Positions 27,728-38,053 of a DNA stretch of 64,000 bases are shown here, one piece after another; positions within the stretch are counted from its first letter, which is position 1, and each line of letters begins with the position of its first letter. Below the pieces are notes generated by a model. The model ran no database searches. It was not told the origin of the DNA and saw nothing but the letters and a program-made list of their open reading frames with translations. Position numbers and translations under genes: made by a program. Location of the stretch: contig CAVRTQ010000021.1 of assembly GCA_963724195.1 (NCBI GenBank), forward strand, positions 186,001 to 250,000. Direction: 5' to 3'. The stretch comes from Solirubrobacter sp963724195. Lineage in GTDB: Bacteria; Actinomycetota; Thermoleophilia; Solirubrobacterales; Solirubrobacteraceae.

Positions 27728-28564
27728 GTGGACCTGAACCTCCTCTCCGCGGCCGAGATCGCCGAGCGACTCCCCCCGACGAAGGCCATCGAGGCGCTCG
27801 AAGCCGCCCTCAAGAACGGCCTCGACCCCGAACGCGACACGCCCCGCACGTTCGTGGGGGTCCGCAACGGCGAGCTGCTCCTCATGCCCAGCGAAGCGGC
27901 CAAGCACATCGCCGTGAAGGTCCTGACGGTGGGCGGAGACCCGCGTATCCAGGGGGTCGTGATCGTCTTCGACGCCGAGACGCTCGCGCCCGTGGCGTTC
28001 CTCGACGGGATCGGGGTGACGAACGTGCGCACGGCGGCGGTCTCGGCCCTCGCGGTCAAGCACCTCGCGGCCCACGATGCCGAGCGGCTGCTGATCTTCG
28101 GCCGGGGCCCGCAGTCTCAGGCGCACGTCGAGGCCATCAGCGCGATCCGGCCGATCGAGCACGTCGACGTCGTCGGTCGCGACCACGGGGACATCACCGA
28201 CCTCGTCGCGCGGGCGGACATCATCTGCTGCTGCACGACGTCGGGCACGCCGGTGTTCGACGGCTCGCTCGTCCAGGACCACGCCACGGTCGTCGCGATC
28301 GGCAGCCACGACCCGGACAAGCGCGAGACCGACGACGCGCTCGCGTCCCGCGCGACCGTGGTGGTCGAGTCGCGCACGTCGGCGCTGCGGGAGGCGGGTG
28401 ACGTCGTCGCCGCGATCGAGTCCGGTGCGCTCGGCGAGGGTGAGATCATCACCCTCGCCGAGCTGGTCACCGGCCTCCGGTCCCCGGACCCGGCTTCGCC
28501 CCGCCTGTTCAAGAGCTCCGGCATGTCCTGGGAGGACGCGGTGATCGCGGGCGCGCTCGCGTGA
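27728..28564 (+). CDS. Ornithine cyclodeaminase/mu-crystallin family protein
   Basis: A 278-residue NAD(P)-binding protein. The Rossmann glycine motif is in LLIFGRGPQSQAHVEAISAI, and the substrate-side segment is LDGIGVTNVRTAAVSALAV. The N-terminus is about 30 residues shorter than typical members. The family includes ornithine cyclodeaminase, ketimine reductases and alanine dehydrogenases; the reaction cannot be fixed here. I chose GTG 27728 because upstream sequence has no family similarity. It overlaps the next small gene by GTGA. Confidence 0.85.
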   Translation: MDLNLLSAAEIAERLPPTKAIEALEAALKNGLDPERDTPRTFVGVRNGELLLMPSEAAKHIAVKVLTVGGDPRIQGVVIVFDAETLAPVAFLDGIGVTNVRTAAVSALAVKHLAAHDAERLLIFGRGPQSQAHVEAISAIRPIEHVDVVGRDHGDITDLVARADIICCCTTSGTPVFDGSLVQDHATVVAIGSHDPDKRETDDALASRATVVVESRTSALREAGDVVAAIESGALGEGEIITLAELVTGLRSPDPASPRLFKSSGMSWEDAVIAGALA

Positions 28565-28875
28565 TCGAGCTCTACGCCGTCCATCCCGGTGAGGACGAGT
28601 CGTTCCTCGCCGCCTTCGCGGCCGACGGCCCGCCCGGCCACACGCTCTACCGGGCTCTGCGCGACGACACGCCCCATCGGTTCGTGAGCGTCGACGGGCC
28701 ACCGAAGCGCGGCGCGATCCTGATCGCGCCCTACGACGAAGCGCTCCACACCTTCGAAGGCCGCCAGGGCTTTCTGGGTCTGGAGCGCCATGGCGACCTC
28801 GCGCTCGTGCACTGGTCGAGCCCACTCATGTACGCGCGGGCGACCAGCGCCCGCGGCGCGCTCTACGCCTTGTAG
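28561..28875 (+). CDS. Small conserved protein, possible ABM-like ferredoxin fold
   Basis: A 104-residue protein beginning MIELYAVHPGEDESFLAAFA and containing HTFEGRQGFLGLERHGDLAL. The alternation of short strands and helices recalls dimeric alpha/beta-barrel proteins such as antibiotic-biosynthesis monooxygenases, but no diagnostic motif is present. It is translationally coupled (GTGA) to the ornithine-cyclodeaminase-like gene, suggesting a linked role. Its 3' end overlaps the convergent Hcp gene by 13 nt. Function unknown. Confidence 0.65.
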   Translation: MIELYAVHPGEDESFLAAFAADGPPGHTLYRALRDDTPHRFVSVDGPPKRGAILIAPYDEALHTFEGRQGFLGLERHGDLALVHWSSPLMYARATSARGALYAL

Positions 28876-29469
28876 GGAGCGGCCAGCGCGTCCTGGATCG
28901 GGGTGTTCGTGATGACGCTCCAGCTCGAGAAGATGTCCGGCTTGGTCGGGCTGGCCGGGGACGCGGAAGCCTGGGCGATGCCGCCGAAGGTGAACGTGAG
29001 CTTCTCGTGCATGGCCTCGCCGCGGGTGCCGCTCTGCTCCTGCTTGGTGATGAACACCAGGTTGAAGAGCGTGCGCATGGGCATGACCGAGCCCGCCGCG
29101 GTTCGATTGCGGGCGATGAGCTCGACGCTGGCGAAGTGGCTGCCCACGGCGAGCATCTTGAGGAACCGCGGGGTGGTGGAGTCGACGGCCTTCTCGATGG
29201 TCAACTCGTGGAACGTGGCCTTGCCGGCGCCGGCGCCGCCGGTCGCGCTGCCGATGGTCGTGAGGTTCTCGGCGCCGAAGCTGAAGGACTCGATCTCGAT
29301 CGCCTGCGGGAACTCCCGGTCGACGCTCTCGCCCGATCGGCGCTTCGCCGGAGGCCGGCGACACTTCGACCTTCAGGAAGTAGTCGGTCGCGGCCTGGGC
29401 GCTGCCGGCGGTGGCGAGGGCGGCGACGACGGAGGTCAGAGCGACGGTCAGGAGCTTGGTCTTCAGCAT
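28863..29469 (-). CDS. Sec-exported Hcp-family tube protein, one frameshift
   Basis: An N-terminal signal peptide (MLKTKLLTVALTSVVAALAT, cleavage near GSAQA-ATDYF) is followed by an Hcp domain: DYFLKVEV, QAIEIESFSFGAENLTTIG, GAGKATFHELTIEKAVDS, TPRFLKMLAVGSHFASVELI and KLTFTFGGI. Hcp forms hexameric rings that stack as the inner tube of type VI systems. The frame changes near 29336, restored by GGGCGCGAG (APIGRESVDREF). Canonical Hcp lacks a Sec signal, so this is a non-canonical exported form. A PAAR gene lies 5 kb upstream; no sheath or TssB/C genes are nearby. About 203 residues. Confidence 0.82.
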
Positions 29470-29557
29470 GGGCCGTAATCCATCAAGGCGCGCTGACGCG
29501 CCACAGACGAACCGCTGACGGCTCTCGTCAGCCACCGCGCCGGTATGCTCGCGCGCG

Positions 29558-29905
29558 GTGTCAACGAATCCCTTGTTCGAAGTTCGTCACGAGTCGCGCG
29601 GGAACGGCGTCGTCGTCGTCGCGGCCGGCGAGATCGATCTCGCCACGTCGCCGCAACTGCGGGAAGCGCTCCTGAACCCGGCGGCCGGCGCGGCGACCGT
29701 GGTGCTGGACCTGCGCGAGGTCACGTTCATCGACTCGAGCGGGTTGGGCGTGATCGTCGGCCAGCACAAGCGCGCGCAGGAACACGACGAGCAGTTCGCA
29801 GTGGCCGTCGGCGGGGCGGCAGCGGTCCAGCGCATCCTCGAGCTCTCCGGGCTCGTCAAGGTGCTGGACATCGTCTCCGACCCGCAAGAACGCATAGACG
29901 CGTAG
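29558..29905 (+). CDS. STAS-domain anti-sigma factor antagonist (RsbV-like)
   Basis: A 115-residue STAS domain. The predicted phosphorylatable serine is in FIDSSGLGVIVGQHKRA, the standard SpoIIAA/RsbV motif, preceded by AAGEIDLATSPQLREAL. It starts at GTG 29558 and lies six bases upstream of the very large hybrid kinase/phosphatase gene, which contains both a PP2C phosphatase and an RsbW-like kinase domain. The two products are therefore a likely partner-switching pair. Confidence 0.9.
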   Translation: MSTNPLFEVRHESRGNGVVVVAAGEIDLATSPQLREALLNPAAGAATVVLDLREVTFIDSSGLGVIVGQHKRAQEHDEQFAVAVGGAAAVQRILELSGLVKVLDIVSDPQERIDA

Positions 29906-29911
29906 TCCCCG

Positions 29912-32900
29912 ATGGCCGATAGCGGCAACGCACGCGCCGCCCTGACCGCCGGTGGGCCGGTCGGGCAGGATCTGCTCGCGGTCGACTGGGCAGCCACCCC
30001 GATCGGTCCTCCCGAGCAGTGGCCGCGCGCGCTGGCGAGCATCGTCCAGGTGCTGCTGACGTCACGCTTCAGCATGTGGATGGCGTGGGGGCCGGAGCTC
30101 ACGTTCTTCTGCAACGACGCGTACCGCCGCGACACGCTCGACAAGAAGTACCCGTGGGCGCTCGGTCGCCCGGCGCGGGAGGTGTGGGCGGAGATCTGGC
30201 CGGACATCGGCCCCCGCATCGAGGGTGTCCTCCAGACCGGCCAGGCCACGTGGGACCAGGCGCTGCTGCTGTTCCTCGAGCGCAGCGGGTTCGTCGAAGA
30301 GACCTACCACACGTTCTCCTACAGCCCCCTCGCCGGCGACGACGGTCGCATCGAGGGGATGCTGTGCGTGGTCAGCGAGGACACCGAGCAGGTCGTCAGC
30401 GGGCGCCAGCTCGCCACGCTGCGCGACCTCAGCGCAGCGATCTCGGCCGCGCGTGACGAGCCCGAGGTGCTGGCGGCGGCCGCCCGCGCGCTGGATACCG
30501 ACCGCCGCACGCTGCCGTTCACGCTCGTGTACCTCTACGACGAGGACGGCGCTCGCCTGGCCGCGCACAGCGGGGAGCCGTGGACCCCGGCCGCCGAGAC
30601 GTGGCCGGAGGCCGAGCACGCGATCCTCGTCGACGACATCGACGCGCTCGATCCGCCGACCGGCGCCTGGGACGAGCCGCCGCTCGCCGCGTTCGTCGTC
30701 CCGCTCGGCGCGCCCGCGATGGGCTTCTTCGTCGCCGGCCTGAACCGCTACCGCGCGTTCGACGAGGGCTACCGCGGCTTCATCGAGCTCGTCGCCGGCC
30801 AGATCACCGCGGGCCTCACGAACGCGCGCGCCTACGAAGAGGAGCGCCTGCGCAACGAACGCCTGCTGGAGCTCGACGAGGCCAAGACCGCGTTCTTCAC
30901 CAACGTCAGCCACGAGCTGCGCACGCCGCTCACGTTGCTGCTCGGCCCGGCCGAGGACGCGCTCGGCGACGACGACGACGAGCCTGCAGGGCGAGCAGCG
31001 CATCCGCGTGGAGCGCATCCACCGCAACGCCCAGCGCCTGCTCAAGCTCGTGAACACGCTGCTGGACTTCTCGCGCCTGCAATCCGGCCGGGTGAACGCG
31101 GCCTACACGCCGACCGACCTCGGCCGCTACACGGCCGAGCTGGTGAGCATGTTCGAGTCGGCCACCGACCGCGCCGGCCTGGACCTGGTGATCGACACGC
31201 CGCCGCTCCCGGACCCCGTGTACGTGGACGCCGAGATGTGGGCCAAGATCGTCATGAACCTGGTCTCGAACGCGCTGAAGTTCACCTTCACGGGCGGGAT
31301 CACGGTGCGGCTGTACGCCACCGACCACGACGTCGAGCTGTCGGTCATCGACACCGGCATCGGCATCGACCCGGCCGACCAGGAGCGGCTGTTCGAGCGC
31401 TTCCACCGCGTGATCGGCGCGCAGTCACGCAGCCACGAGGGCACGGGCGTGGGCCTGGCGCTCGTGGCCGAGCTGGCCGGGCTCCACGGCGGCTCCGCGG
31501 CCGTGCAGTCCACGCCCGGGGCCGGTTCGACGTTCACGGTCACGATCCCGTTCGGCGCCGAGCATCTACCCGCCGACCAGGTCGTCAGCGACCCGGCCGC
31601 GCCGACCGCGCAGCACTACGCCGAAGGCTTCGTGGCCGAGGCGATGCGCTGGCTGGACCCCGGGGAGGGCGAAGCGGCCGCGCACCCGGCCTCGCCCGCG
31701 GGCGAGCGCCCGCGCGTGCTCGTCGTCGACGACAACGCCGACATGCGGTCCTACATCGCCTCGCTGCTCGACGCCCGCTACGCGGTGCAGACCGCGCCCG
31801 ACGGCCTCGTCGCGCTCGAGCTCGCGCGGCGTGATCCGCCGGAGCTCGTCGTGACCGACGTGATGATGCCCAACCTCGACGGCTTCGGGCTGCTCGCGGG
31901 GCTGCAGGCCGACCCCGCCACGACCGACATCCCGGTGATCATGGTCTCGGCGCGCGCGGGCGAGGAAGGCACGATCGAAGGGCTCGAAGCGGGCGCCGAC
32001 GACTACCTGATCAAGCCGTTCGCGGCGCGCGAGCTGCTCGCGCGCGTGCACGCCAACATCGAGCTCGACCGCGCGCGCCGCACGCGCGATGCGCTGCGGC
32101 GCAGCGGCGATCTGCTCGACCAGGCGCAGCGGCTCGCGCGCGTCGGCAGCTGGGAGATCGATCTCGCCACGAACGAGATGACGGCCTCCCCGGAGTACCT
32201 GCGCCAGGTCGGCTTGACCGCGGAGGAGCTGCGGGCCGGCGGGCTCGCCCGTGCCTTCCAGAGCGTGCACCCCGACGACATCGAGCACGCGTCCGCGGCG
32301 ATCGGGGCGGCGCTCGAGAGTGGGCGGCTGGAGGTTGAGTTCCGGCTCGTCACGGCCGACGCGGGCACGCGCATCGTCTATGCCCTCGGCGAGCTCGAAC
32401 GCGACGAGGACGGCACGCCCGTCCGCTTGCGCGGCAGCCTGCAGGACATCACGGACCAGCGTGCGGCCGAGCAGACGCTGGCGGCCGCACACGCCGAGCG
32501 CGAGGCCGCCGCGCGGGAGCGCCGGATCGCGGACGAGCTCCAGCGCAGCCTCATGCCGGAGCGCTCGTTCGACGTCGAGCAGCTCGAGATCGGCGCCTAC
32601 TACCGCGCCGGCGTGGCGGGCACGCAGGTCGGCGGCGACTGGTACGACGTGATCGATCTCGGCGCGGGGCGCACCGCGCTCGTGCTCGGCGACGTGATCG
32701 GCCGCGGCGTGCGCGCCGCCGCCGTGATGGGCCAGTTGCGCGCGGCCGTGCGGGCCTACGCGCAACTCGAGCTCTCACCCGCGGACGTGCTCGAGATGCT
32801 CGACGACGTCGTCGGCCAGCTCGGCGCCGAGCAGATCGTGACCTGCCTCGTCGCCGTCTTCGACCCGCGCGACTGCTCGCTCACCTACGCCAACGCCGGC

Positions 32901-33635
32901 CATCTGCCGCCGCTGCTCGCGACGGCGGGCGCGCCACCCCAGCGGCTCGACGCGTCCGCCGGCCCGCCGCTCGGCACGGGCACGCCGGTGTTCACCGAGG
33001 CCACGGCGACCCTGGGCCCCGGCTCGCTGCTGGCGCTCTACACCGACGGGCTGGTGGAGCGGCGCGATCGGGTGATCGACGCGGGCATCGACCAGCTCGG
33101 CGCGGCGCTCGACGCGCTCGAAGGGGAGATCGCGGCGCTGCCGGACGCGCTCGTCCAGGCGCTCGTGCCCGACGGCTCCGACGACGATGTCGCGCTGCTC
33201 GTCGCCCGCGTGCTGGCGGCGCCGCCGCAGACGTCGGCGACGCTGGCGCTCGACGGCGACCTGAGCGAGATCCGCCGGGCCCGCGTCTTCACCACCGAGA
33301 CGCTCGAGACCTGGGGGTTCGACGAGCGCCTGCGCGACGACGCGCTGCTGATCACGGGCGAGCTCGTGACCAACGCGATCCTGCACGGCCGGGCGCCGGT
33401 GGAGCTGCGCCTGCGTCGGAACCCGGATCACTTGCGGATCGAGGTCGACGACGGCGCCGCGGCGATCCCGCGCAAGCTGCGTCCGACCCCGGCCGACGAC
33501 CACGGCCGCGGCCTGCAGCTCACCGCCGCGGTCGCGCACCGGTGGGGCACACGCCCGCTGCGCGACGGAAAATCGGTGTGGTGCGAGCTGACGCTGGCTC
33601 GCTACGCGCCACTTCGAACTTCTTTCCTGAAATAG
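29912..33635 (+). CDS. Hybrid histidine kinase-receiver-PAS-PP2C-RsbW multidomain regulator, one frameshift
   Basis: About 1240 residues. Order: an N-terminal PAS-like domain (WPRALASIVQVLLTSRFSMW), a GAF-like domain (about 165-305), a HisKA domain with NVSHELRTPLTLLL (histidine near 333), HATPase (about 430-550; VMNLVSNALKF, GTGVGLALV), a receiver domain (about 603-719; VVDDNADMR, TDVMMPNLDGFGLL), PAS (730-853), a PP2C/SpoIIE phosphatase (873-1100; VGGDWYDVIDLGAG, LYTDGLVERRD) and an RsbW-type ATPase (1110-1240; ELVTNAILHG, DHGRGLQLTAAV). The frame changes at 30985, restored as GAGCGCCTG. It probably integrates signals and switches the adjacent STAS protein. It has no TM, so it is cytosolic. 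Confidence 0.9.
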
Positions 33636-33799
33636 CCCTTGACTTCGGGCGCAGTTCCGGCGAGGATTCGTCACTGGATCGTGTAACTTCTGTCTGACAA
33701 TCGGCAGATAGGGTCCATTACGAAGGGTCGCGGACCAGTTGTTGCCTCGGGAGGGCGAGGTTCCGCGTAGCAGGGTCGCCCACATATAAGGAGGAGTAG
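33636..33799 (+). promoter_or_regulatory. Leader of the ThuA-sugar dehydrogenase gene with strong ribosome-binding site
   Basis: This 164-bp gap holds possible promoter hexamers (TTGACT near 33649; AT-richer tgacaatcggcagatag near 33696) and a clear AAGGAGGAG at 33789-33797 just before the ATG at 33800. The spacing of the promoter hexamers is not conclusive; the ribosome-binding site is. Confidence 0.45.
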
Positions 33800-36700
33800 A
33801 TGGGGAGGAGAGCTTGGAGCCTCGCTTTGGCGAGCTTGGCTCTGGCCGTGCCGGCCACGGCTTCCGCGAAGGAAGTCGAGCCGTACAAGGTGCTGGTCGT
33901 GACCAGCACCACGGACGACGTCAGCACTGCTGGCATCGCCGCGATCACGAGTGCCGTCGGTGCCGACGGCGTCGTCGAAGCACCCGCTCCGGCTGATGTC
34001 GGAGGCAAGTTCACGGCCGAAGGCCTGGACGCATACCGCACCGTCGTGTTCCTCAACACGGGCCAAGCGAGCCCGTTGAACGACACGCAGCGCGGCGCCT
34101 TCGAGGCGTACTACAAGAAGGGCGGCGGTTACGTCGGCATCGGTTCAGCGATCGAGACCGACTCGTCCTGGCAGTTCATGACCGACCTGCTCGGCACGCG
34201 CTCTTCGGGCCGCACCGCGTCCCAGTCCGCGACCATCAAGGTCATCGACCGCGTCCACGACGCGAGCAAGAACCTGGCCCAGTACTGGGACCGCACCGAG
34301 TCCTACTACAACTTCGCCGCCAACGTGCGCGGCAAGTCGCACGTGCTCGCCTCGGTCGTCGAGGATCCCTTCGGCAAGCAGCCGCAGGGCAAGGAGCTCG
34401 ACGGCATCGCCGGCGGCACCATGGGTGCCGACCACCCGATCTCGTGGTGCAAGGACTTCAGCGCCGGCCGCTCGTTCTACACGGGCCTCGGCACCAGCGC
34501 CGCGGCCTTCGACGCCGAGCTGAACAAGCACCTCAAGGGCGCGATCGCGTGGGCCGCGGGTCAGAGCAGCCCGGTCTACAGCGACTGCGGCGCCACCGTG
34601 CTGACGAACTACCAGCAGACGAAGATCGCCGCCCCGCCGAACGTGGGTGAGCCGATCGGCTTCCTGCGCCTCGACGACGGTCGCATCATCCAGACGCTGC
34701 GCTCCGGTCAGGTCCGCGTGCACGACCCGGTCGCCGGCACGACGAAGGTCGTCGCCGACTTCCAGGCCGCCGCCACGCCGCGCGAAGTTCCGTCTCTACA
34801 GCGTGTCCGAGGACGGCCTGTACGGCCCGGGCATTGATAACGACTACGCCAACAACAAGTGGCTGTATCTGTACTACTCGCCGCTGACGGTGACGGACGT
34901 CAAGCTCTCGACCGGCCAGGTCGTGACGCAGACGACCCCGATCGCCAACGCCCCGACGGCGCCGCAGGCGTCGCTGACGGCGTGGGACCCGTGGGTCGGC
35001 TACTTCCAGCTCTCGCGCTTCAAGCTCGTCGAGGATGCCCAGGGCAACCTCTCGATGGACTTCGACTCCGAGCAGCAGATCATGCGCGTCGCGCAGAACC
35101 GCGGCTCCTGCTGCCACGTCGGTGGCGACATCGTCTTCGACAAGGACGACAACCTCATCACCGGTACCGGTGACGACAACGAGGCCGGCGGCGTCAACGG
35201 CGGCGGCTACGGCCCGTTCAACGATCAGCTCGCCGACGAGCAGCAGATCGTCCGCGTCAACCCGGGCGTGACCGGCGGCACGTTCACGCTGACCTTCGAA
35301 GGCCAGACGACGGCGCCGCTCGCGTTCAACGCGACGGCCGCCCAGGTCGACGCGGCCCTCGAGGCGCTGTCGAACATCGAGGCGGACGAGGTCCAGACCT
35401 CGGGTGGCCCGGCCAACCTGGCCGCGCCCGCGAACAACGCCAACGGCGGCGGCGTCAACGTGTTCTTCCGTCGCGCTCGCGCGCAGAAGAACCAGTCGGC
35501 GCTGACGATGGACGGGGCCGGCCTCACGGGCGGCACCGCTCCGACGACGTTCACGTTCACGCAGGTCGAGGGCGGGTACTTCCTGCCGCCGATCGGTGAC
35601 GCTCGCCGCTCCGCCGCGAACACGAACGACCTCCGCGGCAAGATCCTCCGCATCAAGCCGAAGTCCGGCAACATCGCTGCCGCCGACTTCAACAAGGCCG
35701 ACTACGGCTCGGGCTCGGGCGCGTACACCATCCCGGCCGGGAACCTGTTCCCGCTCGTGGCCGGCGCGCCGCAGGCCAAGACCCGCCCGGAGGTCCACTC
35801 GATGGGCTTCCGCAACCCGTTCCGCGTCGATGTCGACTCGGACGGCGTGATCTACACCTCCGACTACTCGCCGGACGCCAACACGCCTTCGCGTGGCCGC
35901 GGTCCCGCGGGCGTCGGCCGCTACGAGATCGTCCGCAAGCCGTCCAACTACGGTTGGCCGACCTGCTACTCGAGCAAGCTCGGCTACTGGGAGTGGGAGT
36001 TCAGCGAGTTCACCGCCGGCACCACCACCCCCGGCCGGATCCCGCTGACCGGCGCCAAGCAGATCGACTGCGGTGGCCCGACGCAGAAGAACACGTCGCG
36101 CTGGGTGCGTGACGGCGGTCCGTCGGTCGAGCCTGGCCTCCAGGACCTGCCGCCGGTCACCGACCCGGACGTCTGGTACTCGTACCAGGACAACCCGAAC
36201 GCGACCCGCCCGGTGGGCATCGGCACGCCGTGCCAGGCCTACACGAACCCGACCGTCGGCACGCCGGCGCCGGGCTCGGCCAGCGAGTGCCCGCGCCTGT
36301 TCCCGGAGCTCTACGACGGTGGCGTCGCGCCGCACGGCATGGCCAAGTACGAGTTCGACGCGAGCAACCCGTCCGCGGTGAAGTTCCCGCCGTACTACGA
36401 CGACTCGGTCATCCTCGGCGAGTTCGGCCGCAACACCATGCGCGAGCTCAAGCTCGACGGTGACAACCACATCCAGAAGGTCAGCAACTTCCTGGACTGC
36501 GGTCAGGTCAACCCGGTGAGCCCGCCGATGTTCGAATGCGACGCGCCGATGGACATGGCGTGGGGCAAGGACGGCGCGTTCTACCTGCTGACGTACGGCA
36601 ATGGCTTCTTCACGGCCAACTTCGACGCCGGCATGTACAAGTGGGAGTACGTCAAGGGCGCTCGCGCGCCGCGCGCCGTGCTCTCCACCGACAAGACCGA

Positions 36701-38053
36701 CGGCGGCGTGCCGCTGACGGTCAACTTCTCGAGCGCCGGTTCGCTCGATCAGGATCCGGGCGACTCGATCCGCTACGAGTGGGACTTCGGCGACGGCTCC
36801 CCGATCTCCGAGGAAGCCAACCCGACCCACACGTACACGAAGGCCGGCCAGTACACGGCCGTCCTGACCGTCATCGACTCGACGGGCAAGCGCACGTCGA
36901 CCTCCACGACGATCACCGCCGGCAACACCGCGCCGGTGATCACGATCGAGACCCCGGTCGAGGGCGGCACGTTCCAGTTCGGCGACAAGATCCCCTACTC
37001 GGTCACCGTGACCGACACCGAGGACAAGGTCATCGACTGCCAGGACGTCGAGGTCGAGTTCATCCTCGGCCACGACGAGCACGGCCACGGCGAGGAAGAG
37101 AAGCTGGGTTGCTCCGGCTTCCTGCAGACCCTCGAAGAGGACGTGTCCCACGGCGGCAACGTGTTCGGCGTGGTCAGCGCGGTCTACACCGACCGTGGCA
37201 ACGGTGCCGTCCCCGGCATCACCGTCACCAAGCAGGTGAAGATCCGCCAGCGCAAGCAGGAGGTCGAGCACGCGACGTTCACCAACGGCGTTCTGGCTAC
37301 GTCCACGAACGACATCGGCGGCGGCCTGCACATGTTCAGCCTGGGCAACGCGGACTTCATCCGCTTGAACGGGCCGTTCAACCTCAAGAACATCACCGGC
37401 ATCACGTTCCGCTTCGCGGACGCGACCGCCGGCCGCGTTGCGGGCTCCGCGCTGCAGAACGTCGTGCTGCGCACGGGCTCCCAGACGGGTCCGATCGTCG
37501 GCACGTTCCCGGTGACGGCTTCCGGCACCGTGGTGGCGACCGAGCCGATCTGGAAGAGCCAGTCGTTCCCGCTCTCGCTCGAGGGCCAGAACGAGCTGTT
37601 CCTGACGTTCAGCGCCAACAACGTGATGCTCCTCAACTACGTGCAGTTCGAGGGCGAGGGCGTCACCGTCGTCAAGGCGCCGCCGGTCGACGGCACCGTC
37701 GGCGGCTCCGTGCCGGCGACGCTGTCGCTGACGCTGGGCGCTCCGGCTTCGTTCGGCGCGTTCACGCCGGGTGTGGCGAAGGAGTACACGGCGAGCACGA
37801 CGGCGAACGTCATCTCGTCGGCGGGCGATGCGGCGCTGTCGCGTCGTCGCCGAGCCCGGCGTACCTGACCAACGGCGCGTTCAGCCTGGCTGAGCCGCTG
37901 CAGGTGTCGCTGAGCAAGTCGGCGTGGACGGCCCCGGTGTCCAACGACAAGGTGGACATCGGGTTCAAGCAGCTGATCAAGGCCAACGATCCGTTGCGCA
38001 CGGGCAGCTACAGCAAGACGCTCACCTTCACGTTGTCGACCACGACTCCGTAA
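33800..38053 (+). CDS. Giant secreted ThuA-PQQ sugar dehydrogenase-PKD protein, frameshifted
   Basis: About 1417 residues. It has a signal peptide (LALASLALAVPATASA), a ThuA-like domain (26-250; GGGYVGIGSAIETD), and a glucose/sorbosone dehydrogenase propeller (about 285-950; YANNKWLYLYYSP, HVGGDIVFDKDDNL, SMGFRNPFRVDVD). The propeller is interrupted by a separate beta module (about 489-592). A PKD domain (954-1048; YEWDFGDGSP), a CBM6-like beta region with HDEHGHGEEE, and a C-terminal module (1297-1417) shared with the M1 peptidase follow. Frames change at 34792 (restored as CCGCGCGCGAAG) and about 37845 (probably two losses). Likely an extracellular carbohydrate oxidoreductase; the PQQ-type activity is inferred. 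Confidence 0.88.
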
